The notes beneath the pieces are model-generated. The model was not told the origin of the DNA and made no database searches. It worked only from the letters and a program-made list of their open reading frames with translations. A DNA stretch of 64,000 bases from Tropicimonas sediminicola. GTDB lineage: Bacteria > Pseudomonadota > Alphaproteobacteria > Rhodobacterales > Rhodobacteraceae. The stretch spans positions 1 through 64,000 of the forward strand of contig NZ_FZOY01000008.1 of NCBI RefSeq assembly GCF_900188335.1. Reading direction: 5' to 3'. Below are positions 18,063-25,674 of the stretch, in pieces. Position 1 is the first letter of the stretch; each line of letters begins with the position of its first letter. Position numbers and translations under genes: made by a program.

Positions 18063-18788
18063 ATGCATTCGCCACCTGATGGCGCCGAATCGCTTCTTTC
18101 ACGCGCTGACTGGTTGTCCGTCCTGCCCGGGGATCTGGCGCAACGTGTCCGCGATGCCGCTGTGCGCCACAAATGTCGTTCCCGTACAGTGTTCTGGACC
18201 TATGGCGATAAGCCCGACGGCCTCTACGGACTGATCTCCGGCAGCGTGCGGATGGATACGATCTGGTCTCATCACGGACCATCGATGTTAAGTACATTTC
18301 ACGCCGGTTCATGGCTTGGGGAGGCAGAGTTTCTCGCGGACTCGCCACGGATCACCTCGATGTCCGCGTTGCGCCCGTGCGAGTACCTGTTCATCGGAGC
18401 CAAGACCATCGAAACAATTGTACGAGAAAGGCCGGAACTCTGGCGCGGGATCGGGCTGCTCGCCTTTGAGCACCTGAGCCTGGCGGTCGCGGCGCTCGAC
18501 GATGCGATGATCCGTTCGTCCTCAGCGCGTCTCGCTGCAGTGCTGGTCCGCCTCTGCGGAGCGCGTCTCGGAACCGCAGAAGAATCTGTCTCGTTGGAAA
18601 TCGATGTCACACAATCCGACCTCGCTCAGATGGCAAACCTCTCCCGTTCGGTCGTCGGAGGTCACCTGGAGGAAATGGAACGCAACGGCATCATCCGGCG
18701 CAGTTACGGCCGGATGAGCGTGGCCAACATCGATGACCTGCGCGCAGCGGCTGGAGTCGACAAGTCTCCCCAAAAGGATGGAGACTGA
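18063..18788 (+). CDS. Crp/Fnr family transcriptional regulator
   Basis: The 241-residue protein has an N-terminal cNMP-binding-type beta roll (about residues 20-130; YGDKPDGLYGLISGSVRMDT, FHAGSWLGEAEFLADSPRIT) and a C-terminal Crp helix-turn-helix (TQSDLAQMANLSRSVVGGHL). It lacks N-terminal cysteine clusters, so it is not an oxygen-sensing Fnr. The beta roll does not show the standard cAMP-contact arginine-serine pair, so the ligand is uncertain. It is divergent from the DUF3604 gene, and several palindromes fill the shared gap, suggesting autoregulation and control of that gene. Start at the ATG lacks a strong Shine-Dalgarno (GGGGAGATTGATC is close). Confidence 0.85.
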   Translation: MHSPPDGAESLLSRADWLSVLPGDLAQRVRDAAVRHKCRSRTVFWTYGDKPDGLYGLISGSVRMDTIWSHHGPSMLSTFHAGSWLGEAEFLADSPRITSMSALRPCEYLFIGAKTIETIVRERPELWRGIGLLAFEHLSLAVAALDDAMIRSSSARLAAVLVRLCGARLGTAEESVSLEIDVTQSDLAQMANLSRSVVGGHLEEMERNGIIRRSYGRMSVANIDDLRAAAGVDKSPQKDGD

Positions 18789-19022
18789 CGGGCGTCGAAC
18801 ACCGCTGGTAACCATTTCAGCTTCGCATCGGATGCGGCGCAATCAACAAAGGGCTCGTTTGGTGCTGCCGAGGAGCAGCACAAGCGCATGCTTTGAACGG
18901 CGGCACGGGGCCGGTCGCGCCCCGCGTCGATGTCCCCGTCGGATCTTGGCCCTGCCGCAGTGCCGCAAGGCCGCTTCGAGTCCAATTTCCCGAATCCTGC
19001 ACCCTTCACGAATGTCCGTTTC

Positions 19023-19598
19023 CTATCCCTTTTTGCTGCTGGCGCGTAAGCGGCTCATTGTGACAGGCGATATACCCAAATACGAAGCAATCAACGAATG
19101 GACAAAGATGTCCTCGTAGCCCGGAAATGCTTCCCGAAACCAGCTTAGCCGTTCTGCTCCGCCGAGAGCCGCGAGGCACCATTCTCGATCCGCTTTGTCG
19201 CTGAGCGCATCTCGCAGAATACCATTGGCCCAATTTCGGACCGGCTCAGATGAAATCATTAGATTTGAAAGTCGTTCACAGTCGATCCGAACAAGCGAAG
19301 CATCGGTTGTTGTGGTCATGGACACGAGAGACAGACCGTCCCGCGTGCGGGCGATACTCGGTGTGACAACGCAGGGCCCTGCATAGAACCCGACGCAGAC
19401 CTCCTTGCCTTCATGGTCGCAGATCGTACTCACGAGGCACCCTTCCAAAACGATGAACTCATCAGTATCGGCCTGTTCTTGCTGGGCAAGCCACGCACCT
19501 TTGCTCAGGCGCATCGGTGTCCAGGCGGACGCGAATGCAGCCAGACACGACATGTCTGGCCAGTCAGCCGATTGCGCCAGAAACGTCCGCAGATCCAT
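19023..19598 (-). CDS. Crp/Fnr-like transcriptional regulator (small)
   Basis: The 191-residue product has a cyclic-nucleotide-binding-like domain (WLAQQEQADTDEFIVLEGCL, GFYAGPCVVTPSIART) and a short C-terminal helix-turn-helix, IASYLGISPVTMSRLR, of the type found in compact Crp-like regulators. Start was set at the ATG with AAGG 9 bp upstream; a TTG 18 bp earlier is the alternative. It is transcribed away from a membrane-protein gene 80 bp upstream, so that gene is the obvious candidate target. It is unrelated in detail to the Crp-family protein at 18063. Ligand unknown. Confidence 0.8.
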   Translation of the reverse strand: MDLRTFLAQSADWPDMSCLAAFASAWTPMRLSKGAWLAQQEQADTDEFIVLEGCLVSTICDHEGKEVCVGFYAGPCVVTPSIARTRDGLSLVSMTTTTDASLVRIDCERLSNLMISSEPVRNWANGILRDALSDKADREWCLAALGGAERLSWFREAFPGYEDIFVHSLIASYLGISPVTMSRLRASSKKG

Positions 19599-19678
19599 GT
19601 TCGGATGCCTTATCAAATGATAATGCGCGAGGTTTTGTCAGAGGGCATGTCTGGCACAGTTCAGGGAGTTTGAAAACG

Positions 19679-20224
19679 ATGCATGGAATCTCGTTCAGAT
19701 ATGCCAGAGTGATCGCGATTGGCTCAGGCTTGATAGCTACGGCGATCTACTTGGTGATGATCAATGTCACGCTCGCTCATATCGAAGCGGTCTCGGGACA
19801 GGTACCGTTTGACATGCGTCCGTTCGGATACGGGCCCGCCGACGCCGTAGCACTGCTTGACGCGTTGGGCGTGGAGGGACGCCACTACTATCTTGGCCAC
19901 CAGATCCCGTTGGATACCTTCTATCCGGCAATGCTTGCATTGACCTTGATCGCCTCTATGAGCTTGTTTGGACGGCGTATGCCAGACAGCAGGCTTGTTC
20001 GCCTTGGCATCATCTTTTCGGTCGGCACCGCTCTGTTCGACTATGGCGAAAACCTTGGAATCGTCGCCATGATCGGGACCTGGCCCGACCCACCAGCGCA
20101 TCTGATCCATGCAGCCAGCGCAGCCTCAGTCGTGAAATCCGTTCTCACGACCTTGGCTGTGTTCATGGTGTTTCTCATTGGATTTATCTGGTCACGTCTG
20201 CCCAAAGCAGAGCTTCGCCTATAA
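19679..20224 (+). CDS. Small multi-pass membrane protein of unknown function
   Basis: The 181-residue protein has four hydrophobic segments (RVIAIGSGLIATAIYLVMIN; TFYPAMLALTLIASMSLFG; LVRLGIIFSVGTALFDYGEN; VVKSVLTTLAVFMVFLIGFI) with a polar loop of about 55 residues after the first. The ATG is preceded by GGGAG at 9 bp. The conserved-looking segment LFDYGENLGI inside helix three suggests a family-specific functional site. I do not recognise the family beyond that. It is divergent from a compact Crp-like regulator, and the 80-bp gap should hold their shared control site. Confidence 0.7.
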   Translation: MHGISFRYARVIAIGSGLIATAIYLVMINVTLAHIEAVSGQVPFDMRPFGYGPADAVALLDALGVEGRHYYLGHQIPLDTFYPAMLALTLIASMSLFGRRMPDSRLVRLGIIFSVGTALFDYGENLGIVAMIGTWPDPPAHLIHAASAASVVKSVLTTLAVFMVFLIGFIWSRLPKAELRL

Positions 20225-20579
20225 GCGATGAATGGCAGATATGTGCGCACTGCGGGTATCGACTCGCGCCGGACGATGCCGCACAGAGCAATGAACATCG
20301 GCTTCGACGAAGTCGCGCCGCTGCGATGATCATCTTGGCGAATGTCTGTTCAGGGCCGAAAGCGACGGTTGAACGACTTTTGGCAAGGGTCCGCGCTGGT
20401 CGCCACACCGGACCTTGCCCTTGCAGCACCGATGTCCGCAAAGCGCAGGAAGCTGAACCGTCGCCCAGCCGACGCATTCTGTCCTGCTATGGGTTCAAAT
20501 AGTTTAACGGGATTGCCGGCTTTCGAGCGATTTAGCCGGTTGAAGTCATTCACGCCTGCCTACCGGCGCTAGCGCAAGG
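20225..20579. other. Gap at left flank of satellite-like element
   Basis: 355 bp without a supported gene. Both strands have short open frames with no ribosome binding site. It may contain the left boundary of the adjacent mobile element; I could not find a matching direct repeat at the right side by eye. Confidence 0.5.
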
Positions 20580-20768
20580 CTACTTCAGGATGCCGCTCGC
20601 GGCAGTGCCGATGCCTTTGACCGCGCCATGAGAGGACTTGGCATAGCCGCCGATGCCTGCACCGCCAGTTCCGAAGCCACTGCCAGAATGCCGCATCACC
20701 CCTCCGGAACTGCCAATGAAGTAGAACGCTGCAGCCGCAATCAGCGCGCCGATCAGGAGTTTGCTCAT
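20580..20768 (-). CDS. Small Gly-rich protein with N-terminal membrane segment
   Basis: A 62-residue protein: one hydrophobic N-terminal segment (LLIGALIAAAAFYFIG) followed by a glycine/serine-rich tail. Its ATG overlaps the stop codon of the preceding 73-codon frame by 4 bp (ATGA), which argues for real translational coupling, although its own Shine-Dalgarno is weak. It is probably an inner-membrane microprotein. No family recognised. Confidence 0.45.
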   Translation of the reverse strand: MSKLLIGALIAAAAFYFIGSSGGVMRHSGSGFGTGGAGIGGYAKSSHGAVKGIGTAASGILK

Positions 20769-20986
20769 CTGTTGAACCCGGTCTGATTGGTGTGGGCAGC
20801 GTAGTCAGCGATTGTGGTCATTTGGCGGCAGATGGGAAAGCACCTTTGCGCTCGCTTCCTCACAAGGGGATTGCCCATCGCACAATGCGCGCCGGCCTCG
20901 TTGGAAAGGTACCAAGACGCCGCCAAAATCTGTTCGTCGGTGACACCACCTGCGAGGCGCGAATGCCGGAATTCGGCTCGAGCCAC
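20765..20986 (-). CDS. Hypothetical 73-residue protein
   Basis: The frame starts at a GTG three bases after the recombinase stop and ends overlapping the next ATG, giving an unbroken chain recombinase-this gene-small membrane protein. The product (with segment LAGGVTDEQILAASWYLSNE) shows no recognisable domain. Support comes only from coupling at both ends; the GTG has no clear Shine-Dalgarno. Confidence 0.38.
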   Translation of the reverse strand: MARAEFRHSRLAGGVTDEQILAASWYLSNEAGAHCAMGNPLVRKRAQRCFPICRQMTTIADYAAHTNQTGFNR

Positions 20987-20989
20987 AAA

Positions 20990-21544
20990 TCAGCACGGAG
21001 CCTGAGTAGCTATCCGGTACACTGACCGCTCGGAGATGCCCAGTTCTGCAGCAATGGCCCTCTTGGTCCTACCGGCTTCCAGCAAGGCCTTTACTTCGCC
21101 AGCCTTGGCGCGTGCTGTTGGCTTGCGCCCCTTGTAGCGGCCTGCCTCCTTTGCCTTCTGGATACCTTCCCGCTGCCGCTCCAGCATGATTTGCCGCTCA
21201 AACTGCGCCACCGATCCAAGGACATTCAACATGAGCTGTCCCGTCGGAGTCGAGGTGTCGAGATTGAGGTCCATGATGCGAAGGTTGGCCTTCCGAGCCT
21301 CCATCAACTCAACGATCTCCCCCAGGTGGCGGACGGACCGTGCCAACCTGTCCAGCTTCGTCACGACGAGTGTGTCGCCCTCTCGAACGAATTCCAGTGC
21401 GTCCGTGAGAGCCTTCCTGATTGCGACCGAGGAGACCTGTTCCGACCACACTCGTTCGCAGCCATGGTCTTTCAGGGTTTCAACCTGTGCTGCAAGCGAG
21501 TGCTTCTGTTCGAGCGTTGAGGTCCGGGCGTATCCTATAAGCAT
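20990..21544 (-). CDS. Serine recombinase (resolvase/invertase, TnpR/Hin family)
   Basis: The 184-residue protein is a small serine recombinase. It has N-terminal YARTSTLEQ with the catalytic Ser near residue 9, VVTKLDRLARS with the active-site arginines, and VLGSVAQFERQIMLERQREG leading into the long E helix. A C-terminal helix-turn-helix follows (KRAIAAELGISERSVYRI). Length fits resolvases and invertases, not large phage integrases. Start ATG has GGAGG 8 bp upstream; an ATG 15 bp earlier is the alternative. It probably resolves dimers or inverts DNA for the element around it. A CCGCCAAA/TTTGGCGG dyad lies just upstream and could be its site. Confidence 0.92.
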   Translation of the reverse strand: MLIGYARTSTLEQKHSLAAQVETLKDHGCERVWSEQVSSVAIRKALTDALEFVREGDTLVVTKLDRLARSVRHLGEIVELMEARKANLRIMDLNLDTSTPTGQLMLNVLGSVAQFERQIMLERQREGIQKAKEAGRYKGRKPTARAKAGEVKALLEAGRTKRAIAAELGISERSVYRIATQAPC

Positions 21545-21594
21545 CTTCGTTGCCTCCATCGGCCAATCAAATCTGAGACTTTGTGTCAGTGGGT

Positions 21595-21626
21595 CCGCCA
21601 AATGCGAAAAGCGACCCTTTTGGCGG
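21595..21626. promoter_or_regulatory. Dyad upstream of the serine recombinase
   Basis: CCGCCAAA (21595-21602) and TTTGGCGG (21619-21626) form an 8-bp inverted repeat with a 16-nt spacer, 50-80 bp upstream of the recombinase. It may be a recombination site, an operator, or the terminator of the gene that ends at 21740. GTGTCAG direct repeats occur nearby (about 21583 and 21670). Confidence 0.35.
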
Positions 21627-21739
21627 GTCAGAGTTGCAAGTCCGGGGCCTGCCAATAGACCTTGCTCCAGTGTCAGCCTCCAATTCCCGTGACCGGACAC
21701 GATTAAGGCACTGCCTGGCGCTCAAGAAACGCGGCCCAT

Positions 21740-22021
21740 TCACTGTTCCTGCTCCAGCTCTACCATCGCGTCGATCTCACGCATCTCTCGCGCCAAATCG
21801 TTGATGTATTTCCGGGTCTCGATCCACTGTCGGGACCGCATCCCGTGCTTCCAGGACGGATGTGTCGGCCCGGCCTTATGACCACCACCGGCCCCATGCA
21901 TCCTGCACACGGTCCAGCCGGCAACTGCTGGCGACTTGCATCGCTCTCCTGTTCGCTTCGAGTGCGCCGTGCATCTTGGAGACGCATTGGCCGCGCGCAT
22001 GGGGTTGTCGTCACCTTTCAT
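21740..22021 (-). CDS. Phage-associated HGGxGA-type small protein
   Basis: The 93-residue protein has a Cys/His-containing N-terminal half (PRCTAHSKRTGERCKSPAVA, then CRMHGAGGGHKAGPTHPSW) and a charged helix after it (YINDLAREMREIDAMVELEQ). The RTGxxCKxPAxxGxxxCRMHGG pattern is typical of small zinc-finger-like proteins found in prophages near terminases and of unknown function. Start ATG has GGAGG 9 bp upstream and lies inside the end of the preceding gene (11-bp overlap). It supports phage ancestry of this block. Confidence 0.75.
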   Translation of the reverse strand: MKGDDNPMRAANASPRCTAHSKRTGERCKSPAVAGWTVCRMHGAGGGHKAGPTHPSWKHGMRSRQWIETRKYINDLAREMREIDAMVELEQEQ

Positions 22022-22577
22022 TGCCACCCCTCCCCCCGGTATCGACATTGCCGACAATTGCCTGTCCGCCGTCACTGACGTTGACGTGCTGAACCGTGAC
22101 CGTCTGCTTGCCGCCGCTGCGATGCTTCCGCAGGGCCTCCATCTGTGCGGTGTATGTCCTGGCCAGCTTGTTGAAAGCCCGCTCGTGGGCTTCGAACTGC
22201 GGAAGCTGTTCGGCATTCGCCATTCGGCCGCCCTGACGGATCAAGGCGACATGGGTTGCCGCCATCTGCACCGCCAACATGCGCTCTATCCCGTCGCGGG
22301 GTTCAATGTCGCGAACGATTGCCGGGAAAAACCCTCTCACGTCGTTTGCGCCTGGTTCAACCTCTTTGGGATTGAGAGTCATATACCCCTGGTTGAAGAG
22401 ACCGTCGTTCACGGCCGGGCTCTTGCTACCGTAGATCCGCTCCAGGGCGTCTTTCCCGTGCTGGGTTACGGCGACGGTATTGCCATCGTTGGTGAAGCTG
22501 AACAGGTCATATCGCGGCTGGTCGGGCTTCTTCGGTTTCGTCTTGGCCTTCACGTTCTCAGGGACCTTATCGTTCAT
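22011..22577 (-). CDS. Phage-type hypothetical protein (188 aa)
   Basis: A hydrophilic 188-residue protein with segments AVQMAATHVALIRQGGRM, EAHERAFNKLARTYTAQMEA and VTVQHVNVSDGGQAIVGNV, a pattern I associate with small proteins encoded beside HGG-type proteins in alphaproteobacterial prophages. No enzymatic motif is seen. It has GGAGCTGAGCC before the ATG, and its start overlaps the stop of a 55-codon gene by 4 bp (ATGA), while its end overlaps the next gene by 11 bp. A virion or DNA-packaging accessory role is possible but unproven. Confidence 0.7.
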   Translation of the reverse strand: MNDKVPENVKAKTKPKKPDQPRYDLFSFTNDGNTVAVTQHGKDALERIYGSKSPAVNDGLFNQGYMTLNPKEVEPGANDVRGFFPAIVRDIEPRDGIERMLAVQMAATHVALIRQGGRMANAEQLPQFEAHERAFNKLARTYTAQMEALRKHRSGGKQTVTVQHVNVSDGGQAIVGNVDTGGRGGNER

Positions 22578-22741
22578 GGCTCAGCTCCAATTCTGATGGA
22601 ATGACGGACCTGCACTTCGGGGTGTCTGTCCACCTGCCCACTCCAGACAGAGACCGCTGGCCCGCGAACCGGGGGGCCATACATACCGCAAAGGGCGACG
22701 GACTGTTCTAGTTCCGTGATGAAAGTACCGGTGTAGTGCAT
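22574..22741 (-). CDS. Hypothetical 55-residue protein
   Basis: A 55-codon frame (N-terminus MHYTGTFITELEQSVALCGM, ending RIGAEP) fits exactly between its neighbours. Its ATG is one base after the TAA of the 68-codon gene, and its TGA overlaps the ATG of the 188-codon gene (ATGA). This packing is the reason for calling it. No domain recognised, and no strong Shine-Dalgarno of its own, so it would depend on coupling. Confidence 0.5.
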   Translation of the reverse strand: MHYTGTFITELEQSVALCGMYGPPVRGPAVSVWSGQVDRHPEVQVRHSIRIGAEP

Positions 22742-22742
22742 G

Positions 22743-22949
22743 TTAGAAATCCATGTTGCGGTCGGCGGACTGACGACAGCTCCGCGGGTGGATGGCGATT
22801 GCAGTTGCGAAGCCGGAGCCGTTCGGCCGCTGCCAGTGCAGAACCACCGCGCCGCGGGCGCTCGGCAGAACCGAACAACGCTCGATGCGGGTCAGCGTGG
22901 CGCCTTCGCGCTCGGTGCCGAGGCGGGGGATGCATTCAAACTTGGTCAT
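22743..22949 (-). CDS. Hypothetical 68-residue protein
   Basis: The frame starts at an ATG with GAGG 6 bp upstream (N-terminus MTKFECIPRLGTEREGATLT) and ends one base before the next ATG. It is the first gene downstream of the iteron-like region. It has no recognised domain. A regulator or replication accessory is possible from position only. Confidence 0.5.
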   Translation of the reverse strand: MTKFECIPRLGTEREGATLTRIERCSVLPSARGAVVLHWQRPNGSGFATAIAIHPRSCRQSADRNMDF

Positions 22950-23061
22950 GGGGTGCCTCAATGGCTGGGGGAGAGATGGGAAATGTCGGGTGGGCGGTTC
23001 CGGCCGTGCCAGGAAGGCGGGGCATTGGGACCAAACTGGGCGTCGCGCGCGCGGTGCTGCG

Positions 23062-23267
23062 GTGAACGGGTGAATAGGGTTTCCATAAAGTTCTGAAAAC
23101 AGGCTTCCTATTCACCACACCTGCCAAGCACCCTATACAGGTCAGTGACTTAGGTGTTTTTTTGAGTTTCGTGGGAATACTATTCACCTGTTCACTCAGG
23201 CGCATCCGAGGGTGAACAGAGGCGCGCGCGGCGACGCCATTCACCCTGCTATTCACTCGCTGTTCAC
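23062..23267. repeat. Iteron-like array, candidate replication origin
   Basis: Within 206 bp there are nine copies of a GGTGAA(T/C)AG-like unit in both orientations: GTGAAC 23062, GTGAATAG 23070, CTATTCAC 23108, CTATTCAC 23180, TGTTCAC 23189, GTGAACA 23212, CATTCAC 23238, CTATTCAC 23249 and TGTTCAC 23261. The stretch holds no gene and directly follows the prim-pol/VapE gene. A T7 run is at about 23157-23163. From memory, phage P4 alpha primase-helicase binds GGTGAACA-type iterons, which these resemble closely. An origin is the best reading. Confidence 0.65.
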
Positions 23268-23282
23268 CGGCGGCACACCACA

Positions 23283-25301
23283 TCACGATGCCCTCCGCCG
23301 GTAATTCCAATGGCCCTTGAGATCGCCGGCGGTAAGCCGCGCATCGCGCTCGAATCCGAGCGTCTGGAGGATGCCGACCACCCGGTTACTGTCCTGGCGG
23401 GTGCAGTTGGCCGCGTCCTTGGACAGCCCCCACACCAGCACTTCGCGCGGCGTCACGGCATCCTTGTCCGCAATGTATGCCGCCACGTCTTCCTGCCAGG
23501 GGTCAGTGTCGAGGCGCGCGGCCTGCGCTTCCTTCGCAAGCGTCTCGACCTCGGGCGGCAACCACCACTTGGTGCCCTTCCGGTAGAGCGCGACCGCCTC
23601 AGCCCAGAGTTGCGACCGGTCTTGCTTGATGCGCTCGACGTCCATCCGGTCGATCCGCACCGGCCAGAAGCGCCGGTTGCCGGTCTCGTCGCGCAAATAG
23701 TGGTCGTCATTGGTCGTGCCGATGAAGACGCATTGCCGGGGGCGCCTGTCCACTTCCCTGTCATAGGACCAGCGGAATTCGTCGGTCTGCCGAGTGATGA
23801 AAGCTTTGACCGCGTCGATATCGCGCCGCGCCGCCACCAGTTCGGCAACCTCGATGATCCATTTTCCGGCGACATATTCTTGGGCGTCCTTCCGTCCCAT
23901 GTCGGGCAGGTTGTCACCGAACCAGTCGTCACCGCCGGCAAGCGCCCGGATGCCCGAAGACTTCCCGGCGCCCTGGTCGCCTTCCAGTACCAGCATGTGA
24001 TCGACCTTCACGCCCGGATGAAACGCCCGTGCAACTGCCGAGATCATCCAGCGAGCGCCCGCCTCACGGTTGAACCGCGTGTCCTCGGCGCCGCAGTAGT
24101 CGATCAGCCAACGGCCAATCCGTTTCCCGCCATCCCATTGCAGCCCTTCGAGATAGTCGGTCAGCGGATTGAAGGTGTTGCTCCTGCAAGCCCGCCGCAG
24201 AGCGGGGACCACGATAGACGCGCCCGCCTTTGGAAACCCGTTGCAGTTAAACCACCCGGTTGCCGCGGTGTAGTCGTCGTCGTTCAGATCCCGCTCGCCC
24301 TCGGTCGTGCCAGGGATCGGAGCGAGGATCATCCGCCGGCCGGTGAAGGCATTGAAGCCTAACACCCCCTGCCATTGCGGGTGCTGCGTCAGAAGCGTCT
24401 CGGCATTGTGGATGTTCCAGATCGGCCGGTCCTTGTCGTCGCGGACGAGCTGCAAGCCCTCGTGCCGGAAGGTCGGCGCGGAAAACTTCGCATATGCGCT
24501 TTCGATGCTATTTTGCAGGTTGCGATCCCAGACCGGGCAAATCGCCTGGATCAGCCCGGTTGCGAAACGTTCGCTGACGCCCTGCCCGCGCAGAGACGCC
24601 GCAATGTCCCGAGTTGCTGCGTGCTTCTGTCCGTCGGTGCTCGCCGCCAACACGAGCTGGCGATAATCCTCGGCGCCCCGCCAGACGCCGCCCATGTTGA
24701 ACTTGGACGGGCCGGCGTTGGCATTGCCTTTCTGCTCTTTCCGGCGAGGCAGCAGATCTAGAACCCATTGCGGCGCCTCGGCCACCTCGAACATCCCCGG
24801 CGGGTTTTTCCACCGGTACGGTTTGCTGGCGCCGGCCTTCACGCTCGGGGGCGCGATGACCATTCCGCCATGTGCGCGGATATCCACGCCCGGCGCCACT
24901 TCGCCCTGGCACGTTTTCGGGTCGAAGTCTTCGGGATATCTAAAGTAGACGTGCCAGGAACCGCTTGGGCTCTGCGCCTCGATTGTGTCAGGCCAATTGT
25001 CGTGTTCCTGGATCTGCTCGGCCAGCCAAGACACGCCATCCACGCCACCCTTGATGTCGCAGTCGATAACGAAGATCTCGCTTTCTTGGGTTGCGATACC
25101 GAGATTGGCGCGGGGGTGCCTGGCGAAAAGCGCCATGACTGTCTCGGGGTCGTCGGACGCTCCCCACCGCCGGCCGTCGTTATTTGCCGCGTTCTCGTAG
25201 GATAGCTTTCCGCTCGGCGGCGCGGGAAACACGTGCCAGCCGCGCTTGGCATACTCGATGGCCGCTCTGCCGATCTCGGTGAAAATTGCTTCGCTCTGCA
25301 T
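23283..25301 (-). CDS. Bifunctional prim-pol/VapE-type replication protein
   Basis: The 672-residue protein joins an N-terminal primase-polymerase domain to a C-terminal VapE-type superfamily 3 helicase/ATPase. The N-terminal domain (about residues 10-190) has the DxD pair in FVIDCDIKGG, the SxH motif in SPSGSWHVYF, and a later Asp in GVDIRAHGGMVIAPPS. The C-terminal part (about 360-600) has Walker A EGDQGAGKSS, an acidic GKWIIEVAEL segment, and FIGTTNDDHYLRDETGNRRF. It should initiate replication of the element. The start ATG overlaps the stop of an upstream short frame by one base; a GTG one codon earlier is possible. The iteron-like array lies just past its stop codon. Confidence 0.9.
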   Translation of the reverse strand: MQSEAIFTEIGRAAIEYAKRGWHVFPAPPSGKLSYENAANNDGRRWGASDDPETVMALFARHPRANLGIATQESEIFVIDCDIKGGVDGVSWLAEQIQEHDNWPDTIEAQSPSGSWHVYFRYPEDFDPKTCQGEVAPGVDIRAHGGMVIAPPSVKAGASKPYRWKNPPGMFEVAEAPQWVLDLLPRRKEQKGNANAGPSKFNMGGVWRGAEDYRQLVLAASTDGQKHAATRDIAASLRGQGVSERFATGLIQAICPVWDRNLQNSIESAYAKFSAPTFRHEGLQLVRDDKDRPIWNIHNAETLLTQHPQWQGVLGFNAFTGRRMILAPIPGTTEGERDLNDDDYTAATGWFNCNGFPKAGASIVVPALRRACRSNTFNPLTDYLEGLQWDGGKRIGRWLIDYCGAEDTRFNREAGARWMISAVARAFHPGVKVDHMLVLEGDQGAGKSSGIRALAGGDDWFGDNLPDMGRKDAQEYVAGKWIIEVAELVAARRDIDAVKAFITRQTDEFRWSYDREVDRRPRQCVFIGTTNDDHYLRDETGNRRFWPVRIDRMDVERIKQDRSQLWAEAVALYRKGTKWWLPPEVETLAKEAQAARLDTDPWQEDVAAYIADKDAVTPREVLVWGLSKDAANCTRQDSNRVVGILQTLGFERDARLTAGDLKGHWNYRRRAS

Positions 25302-25435
25302 CACACCAACCCCCGCTTATAGGCGGTGCTGGCGTGCAGCCGGCGTGCGAATTGCGAGGGCGAAACCTTTGCGGATTCAGCCCAGATCGTGCTATGTTCG
25401 CTTAGACGTTTCTCCGCGTCCTGTAAGCAATCCAC
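25301..25435 (-). CDS. Possible 44-residue protein upstream of prim-pol
   Basis: A GTG-started frame (VDCLQDAEKRLSEHSTIWAE at the N-terminus, ending AYKRGLV) terminates at a TGA that overlaps the prim-pol ATG by one base. A GGGAG sequence is 10 bp before the GTG. The frame is open much further upstream, so a longer protein or a truncated gene tail is equally possible. Small basic end suggests a regulatory peptide, but nothing is recognised. Confidence 0.3.
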   Translation of the reverse strand: MDCLQDAEKRLSEHSTIWAESAKVSPSQFARRLHASTAYKRGLV

Positions 25436-25674
25436 GCCGTTGCGGCTCCCAACCGCAGCGGCGTTTTCGTTGAACGGATCAGGAACAGCCGAGCCGCGGC
25501 CTGTGTCAGATTTGTGCCAATCGGTGGCACGGGTTTCCGATCCGTTCCGCAGAAGTTCGCACTCGTGTTCCAGACGGAGCGAAACGGATCTTGTTATTTT
25601 GTTGGGCTTTCCGTAGAGGCGTCCGTGGGACACCCCTCCCCAATGAGGGGCATATATCTGTAAGGATACCAGCA

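Larger units (their letters stand above)
20580..25435 (-). mobile_element. Phage-satellite-like element with prim-pol/VapE and iterons
   Basis: A compact minus-strand block of nine small, overlapping genes between unrelated host genes: a serine recombinase, an HGG-type phage protein, several short unknown proteins and a prim-pol/VapE replication protein with an iteron-like array at its 3' side. Gene content and packing are those of a phage satellite or a prophage remnant. No tyrosine integrase, terminase or structural gene is visible, and no att repeats were found, so borders are approximate. Confidence 0.6.

Noticed and set aside
18789-19022. Resemblance to a dispersed repeat also near 20340-20450
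   Set aside because: Only weak shared words (gcagggccaagatccg versus gcaagggcaaggtccg). Too divergent to call by eye.
20225-25674. tRNA gene or tmRNA as integration target of the satellite-like element
   Set aside because: No tRNA-like cloverleaf was seen at either border.
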